Source of the DNA: Neoarius graeffei
Lineage: Eukaryota > Chordata > Actinopteri > Siluriformes > Ariidae
Assembly: GCF_027579695.1 (NCBI RefSeq)
Contig: NC_083570.1
Location: 4,309,001-4,373,000 of the forward strand
Length of the DNA: 64,000 nucleotides
Direction of reading: 5' to 3'
Shown here piece by piece: positions 31,157-43,600 of the stretch. A program made the translations under genes and the position numbers. The notes below the pieces were generated by a model. It did no database searches. It had not been told where the DNA came from and saw only the letters and a program-made list of their open reading frames with translations. Position 1 is the first letter of the stretch. Each line of letters begins with the position of its first letter.

Positions 31157-32744
31157 AGTGGTGCTTGAAAGTTTGTGAACCCTTTAGAATTTTCTATATT
31201 CCTGCATAAATCTGACCTAAAACATATTTAGATCTTCACACAAGTCCTAAAAGTAGATAAAGAGAACCCAGTCAAACAAATGAGACAAAAATATTATACT
31301 TGGTCATTTATTTATTGAGAGAAATGATCCAATATTACATATCTGTGAGTGGCAAAAGTATGTGAACCTCTAGGATTAGCAGTTAATTTGAAGGTGAAAT
31401 TAGAGTCAGGTGTTTTCAATCAATGGGATGACAATCAGGTGTGAGTGGGCACCCTGTTTTATTTAAAGAACAGGGATCTATCAAAGTCTGATCTTCACAA
31501 CACATGTTTGTGGGAGTGTATCATGGCATGAACAAAGGAGATTTCTGAGGACCTCAGAAAAAGTGCTGTTGATGCTCATCAGGCTGGAAAAGGTTACAAA
31601 ACCATCTCTAAAGAGTTTGGACTCCACCAATCCACAGTCAGACAGATTGTGTACAAATGATGGAAATTCAAGATCATTGTTACCCTCCCTAGGAGTGGTC
31701 GACCAACAAAGATCACTCCAAGAGCAAGGCGTGTGATAGTCAGTGAGGTCACAAAGGACCCCAGGGTAACTTCTAAGCAACTGAAGGCCTCTCTCACCTT
31801 GGCTAATGTTAATGTTCATGAGTCCACCATCAGGAGAACACTGAACAACAATGGTGTGCATGGCAGGGTTGCAAGGAGAAAGCCACGGCTCTCCAAAAAG
31901 AACATTGCTGCTCATCTGCAGTTTGCTAAAGATCATGTGGACAAGTCAGAATGCTATTGGAAAAATGTTTTGTGGACAGATAAGACCAAAATAGAATTTT
32001 TTGGTTTAAATGAGAAGTGTTATGTTTGGAGAAAGGAAAACACTGCATTCCAGCATAAGAACCTTATCCTATCTGTGAAACATGGTGGTGGTAGTATCAT
32101 GTTTTGGGCCTGTTTTGCTATATCTGGGCCAGGATGGCTTGCCATCATTGATGGAACAATGCATCCTGAATTATAGCGGCGAATTCTAAAGGGAAATGTC
32201 AGGACCAGGACATCTGTCCATGAACTGAATCTCAAGAGAAGGTGGGTCATGCAGCAAGACAATGACCCTAAGCACTTTTTTTAATTTTTTTTTTTTTACC
32301 TTAAGCACTTTATTTTAACTTTATTCTTAAAGAAGAATAAATGTAATGTTTTGGAATGTCCAAGTCAAAGTCCTGACCTTAATCCACTGGAAATGTTGTG
32401 CAAGGACCTGAAGCGAGCAGTTCATGTGAGGAAACCCACCAACATCCCAGAGTTGAAGCTGTTCTGTACGGAGGAACGGGCTAAAATTCCTCCAAGCCGG
32501 TGTGCAGGACTGATCAACAGTTACCGCAAACGTTTAGTTGCAGTTATTGCTGCACAAGGGGGTCAAAACAGATACTGAAAGCAAAGGTTCACATACTTTT
32601 GCCACTCACAGATATATAATATTGGATCATTTTCCTCAATAAATAAATGACCAAGTATAATATTTTTGTCTCGTTTGTTTAACTGAGTTCTCTTTATCTA
32701 CTTTTAGGACTTGTGTGAAAATCTGATGATGTTTAAGGTCATAT
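31157..32744 (+). mobile_element. Tc1 element D, 3' TIR missing
   Basis: It starts at the 5' TIR (CAGTGGTGCTTGAAAGTTTG) and runs to GGTCATATTTA, where the LINE GATTA tail begins; the last about 60 bp are absent. The transposase start ATG (31524) is followed at once by a TGA, and a roughly 60-bp T-rich insertion disrupts the region at 32275-32335. It is paralogous to element F (47503). Confidence 0.88.
31524..32578 (+). pseudogene. Tc1 transposase pseudogene (element D)
   Basis: Open parts: 31733-32176 (VTKDPRVTSKQLKASLTLAN, first catalytic Asp in WTDKTKIEFF, GGGSIMFWACF) and 32351-32578 (SPDLNPLEMLCKDLKRAV ... AQGGQNRY). The second catalytic Asp (NDPKH) lies just before the T-rich insertion. 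A nonsense codon in the second residue pair, stops and the insertion make it inactive. Confidence 0.85.
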
Positions 32745-33050
32745 TTAGATTAGATTAGATTAGATTAGATTAGATTAGATTAGATTAGATTAGATTAGAT
32801 TAGATTAGATTAGATACAACTTTATTGATCCCCTTGGGAGGGTTCCCTCAGGGAAATTAAAATTTCAGGAGCATCATTATAGGATAAACAGAGAATAGAA
32901 TAGAAAAAACAGAGAACTTCTAGATAAATTAAGTCTTTAGAAAACTTCTAGATAAATAAATTAAGTATTTACATATACAAATATATTTAAAAAAGATCTG
33001 AAAAAAGTCCAGCAGGAGAGGTATTGCACATTGTCCATTATTGCTTTTTG

Positions 33051-34940
33051 TCAGGCTAGGCTACTGCTCCTTTCCGTCCTCTGTCCTCCTGTTACCCCTC
33101 CTCCCCCCAGAGAGGAGTTGTACAGTCTGATGGCGTGAGGGACAAAGGAGTTTTTAAGTCTGTTAGCCCTGCACTTGGGAAGGAGCATTCTGTCACTGAA
33201 CAGGCTCCTCTGGTTGTTGATGACGGTGTGCAGAGGGTGACTGGCATTGTCCATGATGTTCAGTAGTTTGTCCATAGTCCTCTTCTCTGCCACTGTCACC
33301 AGAGAGTCCAGCTTCATGCCAACCACAGAGCCAGCCCACCTGATCAGTTTGTCCAGCCTGGATGTGTCCTTCTTGGATGTGCTGTCCCCCCAGCACACCA
33401 CAGTGTAAAACAGGACACTGGCGACCACGGACTGATAGAACATCCACAGGAGTTTCCTGCAGATGTTAAAGGACCGCAGCCTCCTCAGGAAGTATAGCCT
33501 GCTCTGTCCCTTCCTGTACAATTGGTTGGTGTTGCAAGTCCAGTCCAGCTTGCTGTCCAGCCACAGCCTGAGGTACTTGTAGCAATCCACAGCCTCCACC
33601 TCGACTCCCTCGATCAGAACTGGTCGTGACTTTGGTCTGGACCTCCCAAAGTCAATGACCAGCTCCTTGGTCTTCGAGGTGTTGAGCTGCAAATGGTTCC
33701 TGTTGCACCAAACAGCAAAGTCCCTCACCCTGCTCCTATACTCCTCCTCTCTGTTGTCCCTGATACACCCCACGATGGCTGTGTCATAGGTGAACTTCTA
33801 AATGTGACACAGCTCCAACTTGTAGCAGAAGTCCGCGGTGTACAGGGTGAAGAGAAGAGGGGCCAGCACAGTGCCCTGGGGTGCTCCGGTGCTGCTAATC
33901 ACAGTGTCAGATGTGATGTCCTTCAGCCTGATGTACTGCGGCCTGTCGGTGAGGTAGCTGGAGATCCAGGTGACCAGGCAGGGGTCCACTCGCATCCTGT
34001 TCAGTTTGTCCTGAAGCATAAGGATCTGGATGGTGTTGAAGGCACTCGAGAAGTCCAAGAAAAGGATCCTCGCTGTGCCATTTCCCTTATCCAGATGCGA
34101 GTGGGCTCGGTGTAGCAGATAGAGGATGGCGTCTTCCACACCAACACCTGCCCGGTATGCAAACTGCAGACAGTCCTGGAAATGTTGCACCTGGGGTCTG
34201 AGGAGGCTGAGGAAGAGCCGCTCCAACATCTTCATCAGATGTGAAGTGAGTGCCACTGGTCGGAAGTCATTCAGCTCGCTGGGCCGGTTCTTCTTGGGAA
34301 CTGGAACAATACATGATGTCTTTCAGAGGGTGGGTACTCTCCCTAGCAGCAGGCTGAGGTTGAAGATGCATTGGACTGGTTCACCCAGCTCAGCAGTGCA
34401 GGTCTTCAGTAGTCGGGGACACACCTTGTCCAGGCCTGCTGCTTTATGGGGTGAAGCTTCTTCAGTTGACCTCTGACCTTGTCTGCAGTAATGCATGGAA
34501 GAGTCTGTGTTGAGGTGGGGGGAGGGGGAGGAGGGGGCTGCTATGATGACTGGGGGGAGGTGTGTTGAGGGAAGAAGGAGAGCTGGCTGCAGTGAGGGGG
34601 AGGGTGGGGGGTTGAAACGGTTGAAAAATTCATTCAGCTCATTCGCCCTCTCCACTGTCCCCTCAATGACTCTGGCCTTTGTGTTGTGGCCTGTGATGGT
34701 TTTCACACCTTCCCAGACCTCCCTCATGCTCTTCTCCTTCAGCTTCTGCTCCACCTTTCTCCTGTAGCTGTCCTTAGCTTCCCTCACGCAGCGTTTCACC
34801 TCCTGCTGTGCTGCTTTCATTGCCTCCCTGTCCCTGCTCCTGAAGGTGGCCTTCTTCCTGTTGAGGACAGCTTTGACTTCCTGTGTTACCCTTGGCTTGT
34901 TATTAGGGTAACACCGTACAGTCTTAGCGGGGGAGACCAT
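33051..34940 (-). pseudogene. LINE reverse transcriptase (copy 2), frame-broken
   Basis: Three frames: 34940-34323 (linker, ITGHNTKARVIEGTVERANE), 34256-33798 (MALTSHLMKMLERLFLSLLR, ILFLDFSSAFNTIQ, STGAPQGTVLAPLLF) and 33773-33051 (C-terminus, YKYLRLWLDSKLDW, SLGGGG). The catalytic FADD box reads FTYD (33782-33796), so the first catalytic Asp is lost besides the frame breaks. Confidence 0.85.
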
Positions 34941-35080
34941 GTCTGCATAGAAGTAGAGCTAATCCATCAGACAGTGTGTCAGCCCCTCTATGTCCTCACA
35001 GTGTGGGCTAAGCAGCACATCCCAGTCCATGGTGTCATAACAGTCTCTGAGGGCATCTTCCATTTCAGGGGACCACCTCC

Positions 35081-35633
35081 CTTACGAAAATTAACCATGG
35101 TTTTACTATGAAAACTAACCATGGTTTTACCATGGTTTATAGTTATTCATGGTTTTCATGGTTTTTTGGGTAACCATGAAAACCATGGTGCATTTTACCT
35201 CAATGTTCACTTAAATTTTTAGGTTCTAAGTAAATGTTAATGTATCTGGGCTGTTAATCGAGATCCTTCTCTACAGCATTGACTGTTGGACGAAAGCATG
35301 GTAATACTACAGTTAGTGCATCCTTTTAAAAACCATACTATCCCTTTTAAACTAATTTCGTAGTTACTATGACCTATTACACATACAACTATGATGCTAC
35401 CACAGCTACTGCAGTACTATGGATAAACCACAGTAATGCTATGGTTGGTTCATAGTACTTAGAATCACCATGAAATACCATAGTAGATCCATGGTTACTA
35501 CCATGGATGAACCATAGTAATACTATGGTTGGTTCATAGTACTTAGAATAACCATGAGATACCATGGTAGAATCATGGTTACTACATAAAAACCATGGTA
35601 AAACCATAGTAAACCATGGTAGATTTTCGTAAG
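35081..35633. mobile_element. Fold-back/MITE-like element inside LINE copy 2
   Basis: A 553-bp insertion with inverted ends CTTACGAAAA ... TTTTCGTAAG and many internal ACCATGGTT/CCATAGTA repeats in both orientations, able to fold into long hairpins. LINE copies 1 and 3 are uninterrupted at this place (CCACCTCCTGATGG), so they show the empty site. CTCC flanks both sides (35077-35080; 35636-35639), a possible 4-bp duplication. It has no coding potential. Confidence 0.85.
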
Positions 35634-36000
35634 TGCTCCTGATGGAGCTAGTTGTTGCAGGCTGCCTTTGGACCAGGGGGGTGTACTTTGGCTGTAGAAG
35701 AACCAGGTTGTGGTCAGACTTCCCTCATGGGGGGATGGGTGTGACTCTGTATGCATCCCTCACATTAGCATACAGCAAGTCAATGGTTCTGTTGTTCCTA
35801 GTTGGACAATCCACAGCCTGGTAAAAAGCAGCCAAAGTAGAGTCCAAGGTAGCGTGATTAAAGTCCCCAGAAATGATGATAAATGCCTCAGGGTGCTGTG
35901 TCTGCAGCCTTGCTGTGACAGAGTGAATCCTCTCACATGCAGCAGCTGCGTCTGCCCTTGGAAGGATGGTGTTTTCATGTTTCTATTTTTCTCTCCACAG

Positions 36001-36060
36001 CTGCAGCAGTTCAGATCATTTCAGGACCAGAACCACAGAGCAGAGAAGAGTTTCTGAAAT
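36001..36060 (+). pseudogene. Orphan TRIM short exon (60 nt) with intact splice sites
   Basis: It is nearly identical to exon 5 of TRIM genes 1 and 2, preceded by TTTTTCTCTCCACAG and followed by GTGCAT. Unit sequence begins around 35969, where LINE copy 2 is cut. No B30.2 exon follows; the inverted-repeat arm 36081-36510 starts instead. Confidence 0.82.
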
Positions 36061-36080
36061 GTGCATCTAACCCACACAGT

Positions 36081-36510
36081 CCATCTCCAAGGAAAGGTCG
36101 GGACTGAGGTTGACCCTCCATTCATCCTGATAAATTGTCAATGAAAGGCTGCACGTAGTATCCCAATCTGCGACTGTTCATGCATTCGTGAGGAGTTTTA
36201 TTCTGGGACAGACCACTTCCACTCATGGAACACACACATTTACACAAAATTACACAAGCAGAGGATCAATAACTGAGTGGAGTACTGAAAAATTAACTGA
36301 TCCTGTGACATTGTAAGATTTATAGCATCCAGTTTTATGCGCCTTGAGTCAGACTCGTGAACCTCCTACAATGAGAAGCACTCAAAATAGGGTTTACCTT
36401 ACACACAGATTACAACAGTGACTTCCAATTACTTCTGAGAAACATCAGCAATTTTAAACTTATACTTTTAAAACATACCTCCAAACACAATTGGGACAAA
36501 CGGATGTGTA
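36081..36510 (-). repeat. Inverted-repeat arm paired with 297-724
   Basis: Reverse complement of 297-724 at high identity. It joins the orphan TRIM exon 20 bases upstream. Coding potential is nil on this arm. Confidence 0.75.
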
Positions 36511-37016
36511 TAAGGAGGAAAAGAAATTCCAGAAATTCAACATTCTTCAAAATATCGATATTTAGAATATACTTACGAACGTATCTTTATATCAGACTGG
36601 TTTGATGAACTGCTGTGCACCAGCCTGTGTATTGTCTAGATGATTATATGATTAATAGTTTGACCAGCAGGTTTCTCTAGTGAAGAAGTGAAGCCTGAAA
36701 AAATGAACCATTTCAACGCATTTAGCTGGAAAGCTTCAGTGTTTCATGAAGCTTCATCTGTCCATCATTGTTTAAAGTTATTCATTTGCAGTAACAATGA
36801 ATGATTATCTCTAATGGAATTAGAAACCCAGACATTCTAACTGATACGGTGTCAGATTTGCAAATTTCTAACATTTCACACAACTCAATTTGTATGAAAA
36901 TTTAATGATGTTCAGGTGTAGGGGTGGACTGATGGTGATTTAAGGGTGGGGCTAATATTTGTACCTTTCCTTAGGACTTCATTTAAAAGAAATTGAACAA
37001 AATCCAACGAGGTTAA
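36511..37016. other. Unassigned AT-rich sequence
   Basis: No gene or repeat boundary was recognised. The text around 36721-36780 (CTTCAGTGTTTC, CATCTGTCCATCATT) resembles the TRIM upstream text at 23668-23705 and 40329-40370, so part of it is probably old TRIM flank. Confidence 0.3.
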
Positions 37017-37053
37017 TTCTGTAAGGAGGAATTCAACCAAATCCATCCACATG
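37017..37053 (+). pseudogene. Relic of the TRIM linker exon 3' end
   Basis: GGAGGAATTCAACCAAATCC followed by CATCCACATG and GTACGTGG matches the end of TRIM exon 4 (AAATCCCTCCACATG, GTAAGAGG), and the similarity continues into the intron (GAGCTGTTCCTGCTGGAGAA). The upstream exon part is gone. Confidence 0.7.
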
Positions 37054-37363
37054 GTACGTGGAGCTGTTCCTGCTGGAGAAACACAGTATTTTGTTTTTAC
37101 TTTACTTGCTCAGCAACAGCCATATGCCTTTATGCCCCATCAATCAATAAACTTGATTACTTGATCTGCATTACATTAGCATGAGGACTAGCTCAGAGGT
37201 TTATTTATTCCTGATTCATTTTTGTAGCCAGTTTGCTCCCCTGACCAAAATACTTTCACTAAAATACTGCTTAAAAATGTATTAATGAACGATCACCTTT
37301 ACCTTTTTCCAACTTTTAGACAACCTGATGATGCTTTTGTCTTTATTTCTGTTTCTCTCCACG

Positions 37364-37427
37364 GCAGCAGCAGTTCAGCAGATGAGTTCACCACCACAGC
37401 CAAAAAGCAGAGAAGGTTTTCTGAAAT
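37364..37427 (+). pseudogene. Relic of the TRIM short exon (unit B)
   Basis: Sister of 20492-20554. The acceptor has decayed (CTCCACGGCAG instead of CTCCACAGCTG), so it could not splice normally. It lies with 37017-37053 in the remains of an older TRIM copy upstream of gene 2. Confidence 0.72.
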
Positions 37428-37599
37428 GTCCATCTGAAAACACACACACACACACAAAACCCCCCACAAATTTTTTTCGAGACTGACGTCAGGAAATGAA
37501 ATTGAGTTAAATGCATCACAATTTATCCTGTATAAACACTCACTCCAGCATTACAACGATAATAATGATTCTTTTATAATTTGGTAACAATTCTGTGCA

Positions 37600-38625
37600 G
37601 CACCTCATAAAGCTCAAATTATCTAATTTGCAAGTTTCAGTTTTCATACAACACATTAAGTTCCATGTTGTGGCTCAGGAACACTTCTGAAAACCATCGT
37701 CTGTGAAAACAGTTCATCACTGCATCCACAAATCCCAGTTAAAACCAGATACAAACACCATCCAGAAACACTGCCGCCTTCTCTGGCCCTGAGCTCTTTT
37801 ACTTTATTGGACTGATGCAAAGGGGAAAACTCTCCTCTATTCTGACAAAGAGAAATTGGAAATTCTTTTTGGAAATCATGGACACCACGTCCTACAGGCT
37901 ACAGAGGAGAGGGACCATCCGGCTTGTTATCAGTGCATGGTTTAAAAGCCAGCATCTGTGACGGTATGAGGGGGCATTAGTACACATGGCATGGGGAGCT
38001 TGTACATCTGGGAAGGCATCATTAATGCTGAATGATATAAACATGTTTCAGAGCAACATGCTGCCATTAAGATGACATCTCTTTCAGGGAAGATCTTCCT
38101 AATTTCAGCAGGATAAACTGCAATCTGCACATATTACAACTGCATGGCTTCAGAGTAAAGGAGTCGATGCTAAACTGGCCTGCTGCAGTCCAGACCTGTT
38201 TCCTACTGAAAACATCTGGTGCATTAGGAAACGAAAAACATGACAAAAGGAGACCCCGAACTGTTGAGCTAATGAAATTGTATATCAGGGAAGAACGGGA
38301 CAACATTTCACTTCCAAAACTACAGCACTTGGTCTCCTCAGTTCCCAAACGTTTACAGAGTATTGTTCAAAGTAGAGGTGATGCAACACAGTGGTAAACA
38401 TGCTCTTGTTCTTTCTTGAACTTTCTTGAAATATGTTGCTGGCATTGAATTCAAAATGAGTGTATATTTTTCAAAAAAACAATAAAATTTCACAGTTTCA
38501 ACATTTGATATGTTGTCTTTGTACTATTTTCAATGAAATATAAAGTTTCCAAGATTTGCAAATCATCACATTCTGTTTTTATTTATATTTTACAGTGTCC
38601 AAACTTTTTAGAAACAGGGTTATAC
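37600..38625 (+). mobile_element. Tc1-like relic (unit B), transposase C-terminal half
   Basis: Plus orientation. First catalytic region near 37795-37900 (LYSDKEKLEILFGNHG), then degenerate text, then an open stretch 38167-38397 with TVELMKLYIREERDNISLP and VPKRLQSIVQSRGDATQW, the normal C-terminus of this Tc1-like group. The 3' end is AGTGTCCAAACTTTTTAGAA. An inverted copy is at 55680-56220. Confidence 0.78.
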
Positions 38626-39974
38626 ATAATACCATCACCTTGCGTGAGTCTGACTCTCATTCGGCTGATGTGAGCACTTGATAATATTCTGATCCTGTTA
38701 GAGATTATCTGATAAATGTCAGGAAGGTTGTATTGTAGTTAGTAAACTGTTATTTAACTCAGCCAAGTTCAGAAAGAGTTCTGTACTAGAGCTGATTAAA
38801 ATGCTGCAAATATATATTTTAAATATTGTTTATTCATTTTTAATACAAATAATCAATTAATGAAAAATAGTTGACAGATGAATTGAATATCAGAATAATC
38901 TGTAGTTGCAGCTCTACATTTTACTAAAATGGATTTGATTGGAAGTTTTAAATACAATTAAAGCACAGAAACAAGAATAATTGACTTGATATCCAGTGAA
39001 AAGGAAAAAAAAATGATTTGTATCTTTAAGATTTATAAAGAGCTCATTGTAATGATAGAAATGAAAATGCAGGCAATAAAAGTTTGGAGATTTGTTTGTG
39101 CTTTATAGTGTTTTATAAACTCAGATAAAGACTTTACTCCACTCCTGCTACTAATTTTCTCCTCATACACATTCACACTCATGGAAAACAACTGAAATAA
39201 AAATAATTAACACAAGATTCAGTTCATTCAGATTTATGAACTATATTATCTTTAGCAATAACTCCCAATACTAGTGACAGAGAGACTGTAAAATGTTCAC
39301 CATGTAAAGCTACTGCACTCCATCATACATCACCATTCTACTCACACAGGCTAACCGGTTAGCATTAGGCACCAACAAGCTTTAAACATCACTAATGTAC
39401 CGAATACACACAAACACTCGCCGCTACAGTGATTTTAACAGCACAGACTCACTAAAAGGTGCCAAAATTTACACAAAATCACCAAAAATCTCTATTTTTA
39501 AAGTGCTTAAAGACAGATAATGGCATTTGGGCATTTTCACTACTGCTCATTTGTCCCTCTGCTGGTGAAACTACTGTTCACACAATTCTCATCTCTGTCT
39601 TTTATTTCCTGAAATCTTCCATCATAAACTCTCTGACAGGTTTACAGAGCTCTCAGTGGATCTGCACCCTCATGTATTTCAGAAACCCTCACACACTCTG
39701 TTCCAAATCAGGGTTTTAGGTCATTAAGTGGGTTCTTTATCTTCATTTGTGTGGAAAACTTGTGTAAAACAGAGATTTGTAGTATCAGTAGTAATATTAC
39801 TTCATTAAGTATTGTAGATACAAACTGCAAAATAACACACATCTTGTTTGTAGCTGTTTTAGAAATAAATGAATGGTCATTTTGGCTTGACAGATATCAG
39901 CTATTATTATTTATTAGATATTAATTTCATTAAATATCAGAGACTCATTACACTAATGAATCTTGTGATTGCAG
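38626..39974. other. TRIM upstream region (unit B), non-coding
   Basis: AT-rich flank with no credible gene. About 1.1 kb of it (38640-39730) is repeated in inverted orientation at 54615-55680. The 86-codon frame at 39459-39719 has no motif. Unit A keeps only the last part (23044-23370). Confidence 0.6.
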
Positions 39975-40326
39975 GGCGGCACGGTGGTGGAGTGGTTAGC
40001 GCTGTCACCTCACAGCAAGAAGGTCCGGGTTCGAGCCCCGGGGCCGGCGAGGGCCTTTCTGTGCGGAGTTTGCATGTTCTCCCCGTGTCCGCGTGGGTTT
40101 CCTCCGGGTGCTCCGGTTTCCCCCACAGTCCAAAGACATGCAGGTTAGGTTCACTGGTGACTCTAAATTGAGCGTAGGTGTGAATGGGAGTGTAAATGGT
40201 TGTTTGTGTGTCAGCCCTGTGATGGCCTGGCGACTTGTCCTGGGTAAACCCCGCCTCTTACCCATAGTCAGCTGGGATAGGCTCCAGCTTACCCACGACC
40301 CTGCACAGGATAAGCAGTTATGGATG
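39975..40326 (+). repeat. tRNA-headed SINE upstream of TRIM gene 2
   Basis: Complete head (GGGCGGCACGGTGGTGGAGTGG) and B-box (GGGTTCGAGCCCCGGGG), shared body, ending CAGGATAAGCAGTTATGG. It is orthologous to the head-deleted copy at 23371-23664. Confidence 0.87.
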
Positions 40327-40601
40327 GGCTTCAGTGTTTCCTGAAGCTTCATCTGGCCATCATTATCCATGTGTATTTCATGAAATTAATCCTAATCAGT
40401 GCGGCTACATGGGTTATATTTCTGCACTGAAGACAGATGAAATGGTTAATAGAGGAGTGTTAATGACCTCTTTGTGTTTGTGCTCCTCCTCTCTCTATCA
40501 CTCTGTCTCTCTCTCCCCTTTGTCTCACACACACAGAATAAGGAAGTCACTCCTTTCAGACAAAACAAAACTGATCTCTCTCTCAGTGCGATTTTAGGAA
40601 A

Positions 40602-43600
40602 ATGGCTGAGGCCAGTATTTCAGTAGCTCAGGACCAGTTCATGTGTCCACTGTGTCTGGATCTCCTGAAGGGTCCGGTGACTATCCCCTGTGGTCACAGT
40701 TTCTGTAAGGTGTGTATTAATGGCTGCTGGGATCAGGAGGATCAGAAGGGCGTCTACAGCTGTCCTCAGTGCAGAGACACTTTCACGACAAGGCCTGTTC
40801 TACGCAGAAACAACATGCTGGATGAAGTGGTGGAGAAACTGAAGAAGACTGAAGTCCAAGCTGCTTCTCCTGCTCACTGTTATGCTGGACCTGGAGATGT
40901 GGAGTGTGATATCTGCACCGGGAGAAAACACAAAGCCATCAAGTCCTGTCCAATCTGTGTATTTTCTTATTGTGAAACTCATCTGAAACCTCATCTTGAA
41001 GACCCTACTTTGCAAACACACACATTAATTGAAGCCTCAGCAAAACTCCAAGAGAAGATCTGCTCTGAACATAACAAGCTGATTGAGATCTACTGTCAGA
41101 CTGATCAAGCCTGCATCTGTTATTTGTGTACAATGGATCGTCACAAAGGTCACGACACCGTCACAGCCACAGTAGAAAGAGCTGAGAAACAGGTGAGAAC
41201 TAGAAATCTTTCCAGAATTAAATCATCTTAATTATAGTTTCCCATCTAGAAACAGGTGCTTTAGTCAGTGATATGATTTGAACTTTAATTTCAATGTTTG
41301 TATCAATCAGAAGGATTCTGTAAAAGCTGATTAAAATTGTCTGTGTTCTGGTGAACAGAGTGTTAAATTTATCTTCAGTAATGGTCGTAATCTGGTCAAA
41401 CCAGTTAGTGAACATTTCAGCCAACGCCTGTGACAGGGCGAGGCAGGTGAACACACACACACTTTTTTTTTTTTACTTTTTATGATCCTTTATTTTTTAC
41501 AAAAGTCGCATTAGATAATAAAATTAATGTGAATTAATAAATAAATATTTAATAAAGCATTTTAAATAAATTTGGCTAAATATAACAGTGCACAGTGTGA
41601 GTTAAGTTATTGCAGTGATTCTGCAATGCAGGTTTTGTGTAAAACAAAGTTCTTCTTCCACTACCGAGCACAGAGCCTCCTCACAACACCACACTGTCTT
41701 AAACATTTCCATATCACCCATACTCTTAAAAAAAATAAAATCAATCAAAACTCTGGATTTAGTCAGTCTGGACAGAATTCTCTCAGGGTCACAGTCTGTG
41801 TTTTGTGCCATTTTGTTTTTTCTACTTCAGTAGATTGCCATTTTGGCCTGGCCAGGGTTAACAGTAACCAGCTGACACATGGATTTGTTTCTCCGGACAT
41901 ATTTAAAACCAAAAATAAAAAGCTGAAAGGTAAAATTCATATCAAATGATCTTAAAATGTCCCCCAACCAATAAAACAGTGACTGCAACCCGAAGCAATG
42001 TAAAAAGACATAAACAGTTTCTCTCGGAGAACAAAAGGGACACTCTTGGGTGACCTCAGGGTTTAAAATGGAGATAAAAGAATTCACAGACACTGTACAA
42101 TGTAAAATCTTCCACCTCCAAATCAATCAGAAGGATTCTGTAAAAACTGATTAAAATTGTATGTGTTCTGGTTAACAGTGTTAAATCTCTCTTCGGTGAG
42201 AGTCGTAATCTGGTCAGACCAGTTACTCAACATTTCAACATTTCACACACGCAGAGAATATTTTGGCAAAACAAACAAACAAAGCTGTTATAATGAGCTC
42301 CACCCTTCTCGGAAGGCTTTTCACTAGATTTTGGGGTGTGGCGGTGGGGTTAGTGTTCATTCAGCTACAGTGGTGCTTGAAAGTTTGTGAACCCTTTAGA
42401 ATTCTCTATATTTCTGCATAAATATGACCTAAAACAACATCAGATTTTTATACAAGTCCTAAAAGTAGATAAAGAGAACCCAGTTAAACAAATGAGACAA
42501 AAATATTATACTTGGTCAATTATTTATTGAGGAAAATGATCCAATATTACATATCTGTGAGTGGCAAAAGTATGTGAACCTTTGCTTTCAGTATCTGGTG
42601 TGACCCCCTTGTGCAGCAATAACTGCAACGAAACGTTTGCGGTAACTGTTGATCAGTCCTGCACACCGGCTTGGAGGAATTTTAGCCCGTTCCTCTGTAC
42701 AGAACAGCTTCAACTCTGGGATGTTGGTGGGTTTCCTCACATGAACTGCTCGCTTCAGGTCCTTCCACAACATTTCGATTGGATTCAGCGCTGCTCTTGC
42801 TCCTTGCGGAGGGTGATCAGGGCTTGGTACTGACTTTCTTGGGTAGCAGCAAGGGCATAGGTGACATTCTTGAGCGGGGAGGAATCCACTGGTGGTTAAC
42901 TTCAGTATTCCTGGCTTTCGGCACCACTGTTAAATGTCCCTGAGGTGGGTGGAATACTGAAGTGCAGACAGGCGGGAAATGGTGTTGAACAGTCTCTTTT
43001 ATTTGTCAGTTTGGCTTTTCAGCTTTAACATTATGTCTTGTCACACATATACACGTTCTCCAGTCAGGAGACAACCACCTCTTCACTCTGCCCCTCTTTT
43101 TCATGACTCTGTCATTCCTGCAAAACAGACACCCACACATCAGTTACCAGCAGGTGAGATCACTTTGCCACTCACCTTCCCTGGCCCCGCCCTCTATTCA
43201 CTAACTGGTGCTTGACCACACCCACACTGCCAAAAACAAAAAAAACACACACAGAGTACATAACATTCACAGCTGTAAGAAACATGAATGTACTTTGAAC
43301 TGACATTAATATGGAACCAGTTCGCTCGTACTGTATAAAAAGCTGAATGTATTTTATTTGTCCTCAGAGTGAGTTAAAGGAGGAGCAGATGAAATCCCAG
43401 CAGAGAATCCAGGAGAAGCAGAAGAAGGTGCAGGAGCTGAAACAGGCTGTGAACACTATAAAGGTGAGCAGTGAGCAGAGACAGAGCTGCTCCTAGAAAC
43501 ACACACAACATGGACAACGAGTCATTTACAGTCCCAGTAAGAGAGGGAATGATAGATGAGCTTTAAATCTTGTGTGTGTGTGTGTGTGTGTGTGTGTCCT

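Larger units (their letters stand above)
32745..35968 (-). mobile_element. Rex1/L2-like LINE copy 2, 5'-truncated and interrupted
   Basis: (GATTA)n tail at 32745-32813; RT on the minus strand; endonuclease part truncated at 35968, where TRIM intron sequence starts. It is interrupted by the inverted-repeat element at 35081-35633. It is inserted in the 3' end of Tc1 element D, like copy 3 in element F. Confidence 0.85.

Noticed and set aside
31524-32578. Active Tc1 transposase
   Set aside because: Stop in the second or third codon, further stops and an internal T-rich insertion; all Tc1 copies in the window are damaged.
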